Of a stretch of DNA of 64,000 nt, positions 45,201 through 55,733 are shown piece by piece (position 1 is the stretch's first letter; each line of letters starts with the position of its first letter). The notes under the pieces are model-generated. The model searched no databases. It saw nothing but the letters and a program-made list of their open reading frames with translations, and had not been told where the DNA came from. The translations under genes were made by a program, and so were the position numbers. Location of the stretch: assembly GCF_038502225.1 (NCBI RefSeq), contig NW_027196396.1, forward strand, positions 29,380 through 93,379. Direction: 5' to 3'. Origin of the DNA: Cherax quadricarinatus (Eukaryota > Arthropoda > Malacostraca > Decapoda > Parastacidae).

Positions 45201-46271
45201 ATGCTGCATATCAATTTAAGTGTTTGTTTCTATACAGTTTTCACAACAGTTTTAAAACAATGTATAATACTACAAATTTTCTCTTCTACAGTCTTGGTAA
45301 TTCCTATATGTTTAAGCTATTTCTATAATATTTTCAATCTACTGCAGTTCTGGTACTTCCTGTACACAATTATTTCTACAATGTTTTCTCTCCAAAACAT
45401 ACTGAGTACCTCCCATCACTACTAAAGTTATTACTCCAATGGCCTTACATTATTTAAACTTATTTATCAAAATGCAAAAACAATATGCATTTTGTATCAA
45501 GTACACATATGTGTCATTTAAGTTTAAATACTGTATGACAATAACTTAAGAACCTTGTTGATATCCATCAAAGGTAAGATTTCCTTCTGATTAATAACAT
45601 GGAATGCACCTTGAGAAATATAATGATTCAATCAAAACTGAAGCTTAATATATGCCAGACACAGCATGACACAGTGCTTGTAAAAATCAGGAATATAGAC
45701 AGAAAACAAGATGAATTCAGATAACATCTTAGAGTACTAAGTTGATATAGATAATTTACAGTGGCACAGAACAGAGGTAAAAAATAAGTGAGGTGGGAGA
45801 ATAAGACAGATGGGAAATTACTCATTTAATACAGTGCAGATACGTGTATTGCTACTGCACAATGGTCATAAAAATACCTTCCATATGATACTAGTATTAC
45901 ATTAAACATTCTCAATACAGAGTAATGCTAAAAACTTCAAAGAAATTAGGCACATTTTCTCTGACATAAGAGATTAACTAAAAAATGTTCTATATTGTTT
46001 CTGCTGTATGTGTAATGCTTTTTATAAAAAAAATTACTGTATTGCAAGCAGAGATAATGCTGAATATAAAATCTGAGAGAAAGAATGAGTGTCAGCAGAC
46101 TATTAAACATGAGAGAATAACAGTATTTATGCCACTTACATGAGCTTCATGACACTGGTGTTGACACTGTATATGACACTGTATATGTACTATTTCTAAC
46201 ACTGGTTACATAATGCTGTCACTAGGTATCTTAATGCTGTTGCTATATATTTCAGTATATCTGCCACTTAC
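45201..46271. other. Putative intron of the zinc-finger gene
   Basis: A/T-rich with no frame. A partial duplicate of the candidate exon end lies at about 46131-46170. Confidence 0.4.
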
Positions 46272-46331
46272 ATGAGCTTAATGGTACTGGTGTCGGCACT
46301 CCAAGTGCAAGTCCTACGGTACAAGGCTGAG
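46272..46331 (-). other. Candidate upstream exon of the zinc-finger gene
   Basis: On the - strand TTTTTCACAG precedes the exon and GTAAGTGG follows it: strong acceptor and donor consensus around 60 bp. Two frames are open, one of which continues into the zinc-finger frame. Prediction from splice signals alone. Confidence 0.4.
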
Positions 46332-46911
46332 CTGTGAAAAAGAAAGAAAATTCACATAAAATGAACTATAAAACTTTTTAGAATCTATAATCTTTTGGCA
46401 ATTTTTTTTTCAATACAATCACATTTTTAAGTACTGTACATTATAAGTAAATTGTGTAATACTTGTAGGATTAGATGAACTCTGACTTTGATTCTTACAT
46501 AAGAAGGATGAAAATATTCACAAAAGTAGCTTCAAACTTTATTTTTATAAAGCAGAGTCCAGTATATTATACAATTAAGGTACTTGACATACAGTGGATC
46601 CCCGGATAACATAAATAATCAGTTCCAGAGAGAGCGTCTTATCCCGAATCTAACTTATTCTGAATTAATTTTCGCCATGAGAAATAATGAAAAATTCAAT
46701 TAATCCATTCCAGATACCCAAAAGTATTAAACAAAATCATTTCTTTTACATGAAATATACATTTCCTTACAGAGAAAACAATGAAACATGCAGAGTAAAA
46801 CATTACTAAAATGACACTTACCTTTATTGAAGACTTGTTGACGAGTGATGAGATGCCTTCCTCTCCCACTACATTGTAAAATGCTCCAAACTTCAGAACA
46901 CCCGTGACTTA

Positions 46912-47370
46912 ACCTGACTCCTCATTTTTTCTTTTTCTTTTTCTTTTTCTTCTTTTCCCTCTTCCCCTTTCCTCTTTCCTTTTTCTCCTCTTGGTTGTCT
47001 TTCTTTCTTGTTTCTCGTGTTTCTGTTCTTCTTTATTTATTTCACCACCTCCCCTTTCACCCACCTCTGTGCACTTGCTCTCCCTCTGTGGGCACCTAGC
47101 TCCCTTGCAGTGCTCCCCTTTCTTTGTATTTGACTGGCTCCTCCTCCTTATTCCCCACTACTACCACTACTACTACCTCTACTACTACTACTACTACTAC
47201 TACTTCCACCACCACCTCTTCCTGCCTATATATAGTTGTCCTGCTCCACTTCTGGTTAGTGTGACTTTGTAAATGGTCCAAGTCGGACCGAAACGTCGTC
47301 GTAAGCTTCTCTCTTTTATGTGCGGGTTATTTGTGTATCGTTCCAGTCACGGTATTGTGCCTTTTTTGTT
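46912..47370. mobile_element. Penelope-like terminal fragment with (CTT)n/(CTA)n tracts
   Basis: Pyrimidine-rich CTTTTT repeats (46928-46990) and CTA repeats (47155-47210) lead to GGTCCAAGTCGGACCGAAACG at 47276-47296: a 5-bp hairpin then GAAACG, in the place where the related inverted repeat at 15735 has its hammerhead-like core. Boundaries are approximate. Confidence 0.4.
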
Positions 47371-47394
47371 ATTTAGAGGATGGAGGTGTACTAT

Positions 47395-47640
47395 TGTTGG
47401 GAAGGGGAATCCCCTTCCATAATGACTTCAGGTACCAAGTCCTTTTCTGGAGTTACTTCCCTTCTTTGTTTTTTAATGCCACTAGGACCCCTGTTGCACA
47501 AAATATCTGTCCAGAGAGTTCTGTTTCTGGCGTCTCTTTAAGATTTCCCTAAAACGGGACACAACATTGCCATTGTAGATGTTGCCAGCACGGCCTGCAA
47601 CAGCTGTATCAGGGTGATGTTCATCCATAAATGTTTGCAC
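47395..47640 (-). pseudogene. C-terminal tail of Tigger copy 3 transposase
   Basis: Antisense reading gives the same order as 5010-5279 of copy 1: a VQTFMDEHHPDTAVAG-like block, an FREILK segment, a FVQQ-type motif and the GPSGIKK/EVTPEKDLVPEV tail. The catalytic region is not recognisable nearby. Confidence 0.65.
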
Positions 47641-47811
47641 ATAAGAAAGCAGGGACACTGCAGCAGACCTGTTGGCCCATAATAGGTAGGTCCTTCACAA
47701 ACCATCCCACTAACAGAATCATATTTGCCCAACCCAATTTTCAATGCTTCCCAAGCAATAAGCTTTGATAATTCTATTCACTCATGCACAAGTCCCAATC
47801 AAATAAAATCT
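47641..47811. repeat. Dispersed repeat of unknown class
   Basis: CATAAGAAAGCAGGGACACTG, GGCCCATAATAGG and CCCAACCCAATTTTCAATGC look like a dispersed decapod-type repeat. No second copy is in this window, so the call is from memory of the type only. Confidence 0.35.
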
Positions 47812-48421
47812 GGTGTGTGGGGAAGTACCCTAGCTGGTGTGTGTTCACCTGGAGTTTACCTGGAGAGTTTTGGGGGTCAATGCCCTGCAGCCTGGTCTGT
47901 GATCAGGCCTCATGGTGGCTCAGGGCCTGATCAACCAGGCTGTTACTGCTGGCTGCATGCAATCCAACATATGAACCACACCCTGGCTAGTCAGGTACCA
48001 ACTTTAGGAAGGGGAAGTACCCTGTGGGGAAGTACCCTGTCTGGTGTGTGGGGAAGTACCCTGGCTGGTGTGTGGGGAAGTACCCTGGCTGGTGTGTGTG
48101 GGGAAGTACCCTGGCTGGTGTGTGGGGAAGTACCCTGTCTGGTATGTGGGGAAGTAGCCTGGCTGGTGTGTGGGGAAGTGCCATGGCTGGTGTGTGGGGA
48201 AGTACCCTGGCTGGTGTGTGTGTGTGTGTGTGGAGAAATACCCTGGCTGATGTGTGTGGGGAAGTACCCTGGCTGGTGTGTGTGGGGAAGTACCCTGGCT
48301 GGTGTGTGGGGAAGTACCCTGGCTGGTGTGTGGGGAAGTACCCTGACTGGTGTGTGGGGAAGTACCCTGGCTGGTGTGTGTGGGGAAGTACCCTGGCTGG
48401 TGTGTGGGGAAGTACCCACAC
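47812..48421. repeat. 24-26-bp minisatellite, split by a LINE end
   Basis: Unit GGTGTGTGGGGAAGTACCCTGGCT with GT-length variants, about 18 copies. One unit lies left of the inserted LINE end (47812-47847) and the rest right of it (48008-48421). Long frames in all six directions come from the repeat, not from genes. Confidence 0.92.
47848..48007 (-). mobile_element. 3' end of the CR1/Jockey-group LINE
   Basis: Matches 24185-24345 and the reverse of 9140-9298. It lies inside the minisatellite, so it either inserted there or seeded it. Confidence 0.75.
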
Positions 48422-48729
48422 ACATAATTGTTCGAATTGGGAGCTGTATGAAACTTGGGGTACCACTGTATACCCTAGAACAGATAAAATGTTATTACAT
48501 ATGTGACTAGTGGTGGTGGTGTTGAGTTTATGGCCACTGACAGCATAAGAAGCCGTCACACTGAAACACCACTAGTCACACTGAAACAATGTACAGTACA
48601 TAATTTATAAATGAAAAATATTGTATAAAGACATAATAGAGAATGTAAAGAAATAAAGTGGTTATTGTATGTATATTATAGTACACACTTACCTTGGAGA
48701 TGCTGGTAGAGCAGCATATGTTGTCAGTG
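48422..48729. other. Tigger copy 3 interior or unassigned
   Basis: Ends at the GCCCT target site of the LTR element. Reversed, ATCTCCAAGGTAAGTG is present; no frame. Confidence 0.4.
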
Positions 48730-48734
48730 GCCCT

Positions 48735-49954
48735 TGTTGCAACCCCTGAATGAGTTGCAATGATTATTATGTATATACGTATATAATTATTACCTTTTCA
48801 TTTAATTTTACATTGCTTATATTTGCGATAATAGGTAAATCGTAAAAGTATTGCTTTATATTGTTATTTGACGTAGCTTCCTTTGTTAGGTAGGATGTAA
48901 CATATTATGTGCTCAGTTCAAGTCTTGATTGTCTAACTACTGAAATTATCGCTCTTTGCTCGTTATTCTGCCGGCTTCTGTTGCTGGGCAGTACTGTCCA
49001 CGGAGCTATCACGTGATCGAGGGGGAGGGGGGTGTCCTCACCTCGCCTGAAGTATTCAGTCTGCTCTAGACTCTCTTGGAGGTTGGACAGATTGTCTGTC
49101 TCATTATTCTTGTTAGTTCTGTAGAACTCTGTTCACAGAACATTGTATAGACTTAGTGATTTTCGACGTTGTACTGAGGTTGTGTGTCTCATAGACACTC
49201 TGAGCAACTCAGGTCCTGAGCTGTTGCTTCTCACCTAATTTGTACTGGTTTCTGTGTATTATCACAGTCGGGGATTTTCTTATGCTGAACTTAGATTCAG
49301 TAGTATGGGAGTTTTGTGACTTTTGTGGAGGATCTGCAGATGGTCCCTACTTAGTGTCGTTATATTATCTCCTTGTTCCTGATTCTGTATCTCATTTGCT
49401 TGGTATATTGCTATTGGGCTTAGCATTCTTTTTGTTGTTCAAGCAGACTGTTCTGATTGCCAGTTGGTCAAGAAGTTAGTTTATTTGAGGACTTTGTCAG
49501 TCACTTGTTTAAGTCTAGTCGAGTCTTGAGACTTAGCGAACTACTTAGAGCACTTACACACATACACACTTGTATATATTTGTAATATCTTATTAAATGT
49601 TAATGTACCAGACGGTACTTAAGAATTACAAATGTGATATGTGCTTTCAGCACAATAATATTGTACTCGAGAGAAGAGATATTATTTTGATTACTGTGAT
49701 TAATTTAATTTAATTTAATTTGATAATATACCTCTAGACTTAATAAATTTATTAAATTTTAATTTCTCTAGTTAGTAGCCTACCAGTTGTAATCCTGAAG
49801 CACTATTGAATCATACTGAATTCTAATGGATAATTGGACAAGGATACTGACTACTTGTTACGAAAACCCAGTAACAGGCTGGATGCTAGAAGGGCAGTCC
49901 TTTCTATTATTCACTGGAGATCTCTAAGCTTTTAGAATCGCGTTTTTTGTAACA
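48735..49954 (+). repeat. 5' LTR
   Basis: About 1220 bp, near-identical to 55734-56937 apart from small indels and scattered substitutions. Starts TG and ends CA. Contains an open frame at 49240-49479, also open in the 3' LTR, with no recognised product. Confidence 0.93.
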
Positions 49955-49956
49955 AA

Positions 49957-49974
49957 TGGGGGCCTGTCCGGGAT
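49957..49974 (+). other. Primer binding site candidate
   Basis: TGGGGGCCTGTCCGGGAT begins with TGG two bases after the LTR, as expected for pairing with a tRNA 3' CCA end. The tRNA was not identified. Confidence 0.6.
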
Positions 49975-50241
49975 TCTCTTGATCCAAGGTGTTGGAGAAA
50001 TTGTCCAGTTTGACATACTAGTAGCTCTATGATCAAACACTTTGAGTACTTTTCTAATCTGAAGACTTTGAGTTTAGTCTTGTACAACATACCAGGTGGA
50101 TGTATGTACCTGACTGAGTCTCTTGATCCAAGGAGATGGAAATACTGTTTATGAGTTCTAGCTCTAATCAACTAACACTAAAATTCTTATCAAGATTATA
50201 GTTTCCCATAGTCACTCTCTTGTAGTACACTTATTTTCGTG

Positions 50242-50388
50242 ATGTATGCCAAAGTGAAACAGTTAATTGATACTCTGACTTTGTCTGAGTTGAGTACATT
50301 AAAACTTCAGACATGCTGGCAAGTAGCCAAATATCTCGGTGTGACGTATAACAGGAATTACACCGCAGAAACTGTCAGTATTAATTAA
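50242..50388 (+). pseudogene. Separate N-terminal gag-like frame
   Basis: A 48-codon frame (MYAKVKQLIDTLTLSELS...) ends at TAA 50386-50388, just before the gag frame. Its LxLSELSxLKL-type start looks like the N terminus of gypsy Gag proteins, so a frameshift or stop probably divides one gag gene here. Confidence 0.45.
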
Positions 50389-50416
50389 AGATATATTGTT
50401 TCCTGCTCATACAGAG

Positions 50417-51772
50417 ATGTCTGATTATGATTCAGATTCAGAAAGCCTAGTGTCACAATTAGGAAGTATGACTCTATTTGATGAAGAAAGAGCAACTACT
50501 GCAGAAGTGTCTGAGCCTAGTGAACCTCCGCTCACGCCTTCCCGCCTCACTGACACAATAGTACAGAGTATAGCTGGTTGGATGACTCAGCCTAATACTA
50601 GTACAGTGTATGCTACACCTGTATCTACTTATCCTAGACCAGATATAGACTCTCTAGAGATGGCTGGACGAAGTGTCCGACCTAAGGACAGTCCAGAAAG
50701 ACATGTTAATTTCCCTACTCCTCCATTACCCACTGGTCCTATCTCTCAGGAACAGTTTGAGAGGTTTGAATGCATCATTATGTTGCAGACTGCACAAATA
50801 GAGGCACAGAGGAAATTGAACGAAGAAGATTTCCAGAGAGAAAATGTTCGTCTGAGAAGACAACAGACTGATAGATCACAGGACACATTTAATGTGCAGA
50901 AAGCTGCATCCATGGTTCCTAAGTTTTTTGAAAGTGACTTAGACACCTATTTTGATGTGTTTGAGAACCAGGCTCGTGCTATGAACTGGCCACGTAAGCA
51001 CTGGGCTACAGTGTTGCATACAGCTTTGAAAGGAAGAGCTCAAACTTGTACTGCTGCTTTACCATTTGCCAAGTACATTAGTTATGACGCTGTCAAACGA
51101 ACTATTCTAGAGACATATAACTTGTTACCTGTAAGTTATCAAAGTGCATTTCGTACGTTACAACGACAAGATCAAACTTGTGTAGAGTTTGCTCGTGAGA
51201 AAAAAGTTGCATTTGAGAGGTGGTGTAGGTCTGCCAAGTGTAACAACTACGACAGCCTTGTTCAGTTGTTACTACACGAAGAGTTTAACAATTGTATGTC
51301 TGCTGACATACAAGAATATCTGATCGATCATACTACTTCGGATATTCTGGAAACTGCAGCATTAGCAGACAATTACGAGATTTCTCACAAACTTGTACGT
51401 ACTAAAACACAGAAAAACAAGGTAACTAAAAATTGTCCTAGAAGTTGGCAAACTAAATCAGCGGCTCATTGCCGGCCTGATGTACCTGCTACTGTAACTT
51501 CTCGTACCTTTACCAGGAAAACTCACAATCCTGAATCTGTCTCTGTGGCTAGACAGAAATCTGATATCGAGAAGAAGAAAATAAAATGTACATATTGTAA
51601 CAGAAAAGGACATGCTAGAGAGTATTGCTATAAGTTGGAAAGAGATACCAGAAACAGTCGTGCGGCTGGCGCCCCCACACAAGTCGTATCCTCTTCCGAG
51701 CAACAAAGGCACCAAAATCCTAGTAATACCTCTGATCCTACTGTTTTAGATAATGTTACTCAGAACAGATGA
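50417..51772 (+). CDS. Gag (capsid/nucleocapsid)
   Basis: First ATG 50417; 452 codons to TGA 51770-51772. The N terminus is acidic (DYDSDSESLV). The middle (about residues 170-330) has a capsid-like helical region with FFESDLDTYFDVFENQA and REKKVAFERWCRSAK. A CCHC knuckle, CTYCNRKGHAREYC, lies at 51587-51628. The protein would package the element RNA in virus-like particles. Pol starts in a different frame five bases later, with a TAG between, so no overlap for a ribosomal frameshift remains in this copy. Confidence 0.85.
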   Translation: MSDYDSDSESLVSQLGSMTLFDEERATTAEVSEPSEPPLTPSRLTDTIVQSIAGWMTQPNTSTVYATPVSTYPRPDIDSLEMAGRSVRPKDSPERHVNFPTPPLPTGPISQEQFERFECIIMLQTAQIEAQRKLNEEDFQRENVRLRRQQTDRSQDTFNVQKAASMVPKFFESDLDTYFDVFENQARAMNWPRKHWATVLHTALKGRAQTCTAALPFAKYISYDAVKRTILETYNLLPVSYQSAFRTLQRQDQTCVEFAREKKVAFERWCRSAKCNNYDSLVQLLLHEEFNNCMSADIQEYLIDHTTSDILETAALADNYEISHKLVRTKTQKNKVTKNCPRSWQTKSAAHCRPDVPATVTSRTFTRKTHNPESVSVARQKSDIEKKKIKCTYCNRKGHAREYCYKLERDTRNSRAAGAPTQVVSSSEQQRHQNPSNTSDPTVLDNVTQNR

Positions 51773-51776
51773 CTAG

Positions 51777-53306
51777 TGTCAAAGTGTATCTGACGAAAAG
51801 ATTCGTTCAGCCATGAGTCCTTACTTTTCGAGCGGTAAAGTAGGATTTGACGAATCACATCTAACTGAGATAGTTACTTTCAGAGACACTGGCAGTTATC
51901 TCACGTTATTGAGAGAAGATGTACTGCCCATAACTGATGATACCTATTGCAAGATAGATGTATTGTTAGAAGCCTATGGTGGGGCTGTTATAAAAGTACC
52001 TCTTCACAAAGTTTATATTCAAACAAGCTATTATACTGGTTATATTTCAGTGGGTATATCCAGTGGTGTATTTCCCATCAGGTCAGTGGACTTGTTGATA
52101 GGGAACGATATCCTTCATGCTGGTATATGTAAAGAACCACTTGTGATTGATAATAACACTGATGATAATTATGCCATTGAAGCTTGTAAAGAGAACCCTA
52201 TTTTATTTCCTCTCAGCGCAATTACTAGAGCTATGTCAAAGATACAACGAACATCCTTGTCTCCTGTTGAGTTAGTTGATGACAATGATTTGGGGTTGAA
52301 TATGTTGTTTAGTGATGCTCTGCGCCCCGGATCATTAACACTGACTCCCCCCGGTCATCAACCTAGTCAGGACACAACTGACGTTAAATTTCTAACTCAT
52401 GATGATTTAATCAAGGATCAGTTCATTGATCAGTCACTGGAAAGACTGAGAGATATAGCAGTTACTGAGAGTGAAGCAAAGGATCTCGATAATTGTTACT
52501 ATTATAGTAACGGTGTACTGACAGAAAAAAATAATGTAAGTTGTCAGCTGATAGTGTTTCCACCACAGTCAAGCATCTCGTTGTGTTACCAGTTACAAGC
52601 CATTGATTTTGCTCACAATAGTCCCATAGGAAGACATTTGGGTGTCAAGAAGACACTCGGTAAACTGGCAAAACATTTTACTTGGCCAAAGATGAAGGAA
52701 ACAGTTGCTGATCATGTGCGACGTTGCCACGTGTGTCAAGTGACAGGCAAGCCAGCGCACTCACCTCCACCTGCGCCTCTCATTCCTATCACCGTGGATG
52801 GTGAACCATTCTCACGTCTTATTATTGATTGTGTTGGTCCTTTGCCTAGAACCAAACTAGGAAACCAATACTTATTTACTATTATGGACGCTGCAACACA
52901 CTATCCCGAAGCTATTCCTATGAGAAAAATTAATGCTCGTGCTATTGTGAGAGCGCTGATGAAATTTTTCTCCCAGGTTGGATTGCCAAGAGAGATACAA
53001 TCAAATCAAGGATCTAACTTCACTTCTAAGATCTTTCGAGAAGCATTATCCCACCTAGGAATAAAGTCTGTACTTTCAACCAGTTATCATCCACAGTCAC
53101 AAGGGGCTCTAGAGAGATTTCATCAGACACTGAAGTCCATGATGAGAGCTTATTGTGAACATTTTTCTAGAGACTGGGATGAGGGTATACCTTTTCTTCT
53201 GTTCGCTATGAGAGAAAGTGAGCAAGAAAGTCTCGAATTTAGTCCATTTGAATTAATATTCGGACACCAAGTGCGTGGTCCTCTCACAGTGTTGAAAGAC
53301 GTGTAG
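51777..53306 (+). pseudogene. Pol, part 1: aspartic protease and integrase (catalytic Asp changed)
   Basis: Frame open from 51777; first ATG 51813. Protease: DTGS at 51885-51896, then DLLIGNDIL as the second conserved block. Integrase zinc region: HNSPIGRHLG with RRCHVCQ (HHCC). Catalytic core: D at 52827-52829 (LIIDCVGP), then SNQGSNF, where the usual Asp codon reads AAT (Asn) at 53004-53006, then E at 53112-53114 (QGALERFHQ). Spacing from the Asn to the Glu is exactly 35 residues, as in D,D35,E. A TAG at 53304-53306 ends this part, in the same frame as part 2. Host DNA joining by this copy's own integrase is unlikely. Confidence 0.9.
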
Positions 53307-55115
53307 ACAGGAAAATCAAATCCATCATTGAGTACTTCACCTTCATTAATGCAACAACATTTGACAGCCGCTAGAGAGCTAGCTTCGAAAAACCTAGTTT
53401 CAGCCCAAGCTAGAATGAAGCAACATTATGACAAGTGTGCTGTCTCTCGTTCTTTTAAAGCAGGAGATAAGGTGATGGCTCGGAAATTAGTACCAGGTCA
53501 TGCTCTACAAGCCAGGTATGATGGTCCCCTGGAAGTAGTGAAAAAGCTTAGCGACGTAAATTATTTGGTACGTACGCCTGGGAAAAAGAAATCTAATCAT
53601 GTGTACCATGTTAACCAGCTTAAGGCATACTACGCTAGTCCTCTACCTACTACTTCTATTCTTCCTGACATCTCTAGAGGTACAGAGGTTCGTTTAGAAA
53701 ATTCAGTGACTCTACAATCACTAGACGATTTTCTTAGTAACCTTGGGATTGATAAAGCTGGTGATATTAAAAACATGATTTTGCATTTCCCTGAATTGTT
53801 CGGTGATGTTCCTAAACGTTGTACTCTGGGTGTACATGACGTTGATGTACAGGGAGCATCACCCATTAAGCAATCACCATATAGGATGAGTCCAACAAAG
53901 CATAAAGCATTGAGAGAAGAGGTTGATTTTCTGTTATCTCACGGACTTATTGAGCGCAGTAAAAGTCCATGGGCATCTCCCTGTATTTTAGTGCCTAAAC
54001 CTGACGGTAGTTTCAGGATGTGCACTGATTACAGGAAAGTGAACTCTGTCACCTTGCCTGATGGTTATCCTCTACCTCGCATTGACGACCTTATTGACCG
54101 TGTGTCAGGAGCCCAGTTTGTCAGCCGTTTAGATCTCTTACGAGGCTATTATCAAGTCCCACTTACCGAACGTGCTCAAGAAATATCTGCTTTTACTGTT
54201 CAAGATGGATTGTTTAACTACCTCGTCACCCCCTTCGGCCTATGTAACGCGGCTTCTTCATTCCAACGTATAATGAACGAGTTGACCCACAACTTAGGAG
54301 TAGAAGCCTACCTTGACGACTTAGTGGTGTACAGTGACGAGTGGGAACAGCACTTGACGCATCTCAGAGCATTGTTTGAGAGACTGGCGCACTGCAACTT
54401 CACTGTTAACTTAGCTAAATGTAGTTTTGGTCAAGCCAAGATTACCTATCTAGGCTTTTGTATCGGCCAAGGTGAGGTTGCTCCTATTGAGGCTAAGGTT
54501 CGTGCAATTTCTGAATTATCAGTGCCACAGGATAGGAAGGGAGTACAGAGATTCCTGGGTATGGCAGGATATTATCGCAGGTTCTGTCCAAACTTTTCTC
54601 AGATTGCAGCTCCTCTCACTGAGCTTACTAGTAGCAAAGTTCAGTTCAACTGGACTAGAGATTGCTCAGACTCGTTCAAAAGGTTGAAGCGCTTGTTATC
54701 CTCTGCTCCTGTGTTGAAGAGTCCTAATTTCAATCTTCCCTTCTTTTTACATATAGATGCGAGTGGTTATGCAGTGGGCGCTGTGCTGCTCCAACAGTCA
54801 ACATCCACTGACATTCTCCATCCTATATGTTACTATTCATCTAAGCTTAAACGGCACCAGAAAAATTATGCCACTATTGAGAAAGAGGCTCTAGCTCTTG
54901 TGGTGTCTTTGGAACATTTTGACGTGTATTTGGGCACTTCCCCATTTAAAATTAATGTTTTTTCAGACCACAATCCACTCACTTATATTAACACTATGAA
55001 AATTAAAAACGCTAGGATCATGAGGTGGGCCCTCAGAATCCAACCTTATTCTATTAGTATAAAACACATAAGTGGTCATAGTAATGTAATTGCTGACGCT
55101 CTGTCACGTCCTTAA
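53307..55115 (+). CDS. Pol, part 2: integrase C-terminal GPY/F-like module, reverse transcriptase, RNase H
   Basis: Same frame as part 1, after the TAG; first ATG 53328, 595 codons. Residues 25-105 are the integrase C-terminal module (QHYDKCAV, FKAGDKVMARK, ARYDGPLEVV, HVNQLK). RT spans about residues 185-400: PYRMSP, ASPCILVPKPDGSFRMCTDY, SRLDLLRGYYQVPL, TPFGLCNAASSFQRIMN, and AYLDDLVVYSD with YLDD at 54309-54320. RNase H about 465-590: HIDASGYAVGAVLLQ, TIEKEALALVV, FSDHNPL and NVIADALSRP, so all four acidic residues are visible. All motifs look intact. Translation would need read-through of the TAG or loss of that mutation. Confidence 0.92.
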   Translation, partial: TGKSNPSLSTSPSLMQQHLTAARELASKNLVSAQARMKQHYDKCAVSRSFKAGDKVMARKLVPGHALQARYDGPLEVVKKLSDVNYLVRTPGKKKSNHVYHVNQLKAYYASPLPTTSILPDISRGTEVRLENSVTLQSLDDFLSNLGIDKAGDIKNMILHFPELFGDVPKRCTLGVHDVDVQGASPIKQSPYRMSPTKHKALREEVDFLLSHGLIERSKSPWASPCILVPKPDGSFRMCTDYRKVNSVTLPDGYPLPRIDDLIDRVSGAQFVSRLDLLRGYYQVPLTERAQEISAFTVQDGLFNYLVTPFGLCNAASSFQRIMNELTHNLGVEAYLDDLVVYSDEWEQHLTHLRALFERLAHCNFTVNLAKCSFGQAKITYLGFCIGQGEVAPIEAKVRAISELSVPQDRKGVQRFLGMAGYYRRFCPNFSQIAAPLTELTSSKVQFNWTRDCSDSFKRLKRLLSSAPVLKSPNFNLPFFLHIDASGYAVGAVLLQQSTSTDILHPICYYSSKLKRHQKNYATIEKEALALVVSLEHFDVYLGTSPFKINVFSDHNPLTYINTMKIKNARIMRWALRIQPYSISIKHISGHSNVIADALSRP

Positions 55116-55733
55116 TAATTATCAGTTACTTTAAATTAACGTAATTTTATGCCCAAATACCTTTTGTTACTTGCTATGTCAAATTCAGTAAAGTAACTTA
55201 ATCCCTCCAGCCCATATTAACTATGTATACTCATGTCATGTCTAATTATTATATTTATATATTCACAGTATTGTTGTGTGTAAGGAGACATAAGCTGAGT
55301 GTTGAGTGGGTAGTGAGGTGTGGGCGATGGTACTGTGTGACGCAACATTGTCCTGCCGCAGACCCCCCCCCTCACTACACACTTTAAGCTGTTTCATACT
55401 CAGATGTCCATACTACATAGCATTCCACAACCACTACTTAAGAGTGGAATGCAGTCTCCTCTACTATGATCGAGCCTCATCGTGTCAGGCTCATCTACGC
55501 TATCCTGTCTACACTGATGTACATAACCACGAGTATGCAAAGATACGATACTGTGTACTGCCCTAGTACTAGGGGCATATCCTAGTGACAGACGCTGTGA
55601 AATGATAGAAGTGCTTGGCACAAGAGAGAGACTGATTAATATTTATATTAAATTGTATTGATATGAGTAATCAGTAATAATGTGAAAGACATTAATGCAA
55701 CTCCTAGTGCGACCGTCTGTCGTGTTGGGGAGG
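55116..55733 (+). other. Region between RNase H and 3' LTR
   Basis: About 620 bp. One 86-codon frame (55306-55566) has no domain. Ends in the purine-rich TTGGGGAGG next to the LTR. Confidence 0.6.

Noticed and set aside
47987..48559. Long overlapping frames on both strands around 48.0-48.5 kb
   Set aside because: They are translations of the 24-bp minisatellite, whose period is divisible by three.
52998..53015. Asn in integrase as an alternative active residue
   Set aside because: One base explains the change and the copy has other lesions (TAG, split gag), so a private mutation is the simpler reading. Kept as a finding only for comparison with siblings.
55306..55566. env-like ORF after RNase H in the LTR element
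   Set aside because: Only 86 codons, with no signal peptide, furin-type site or membrane anchor pattern.
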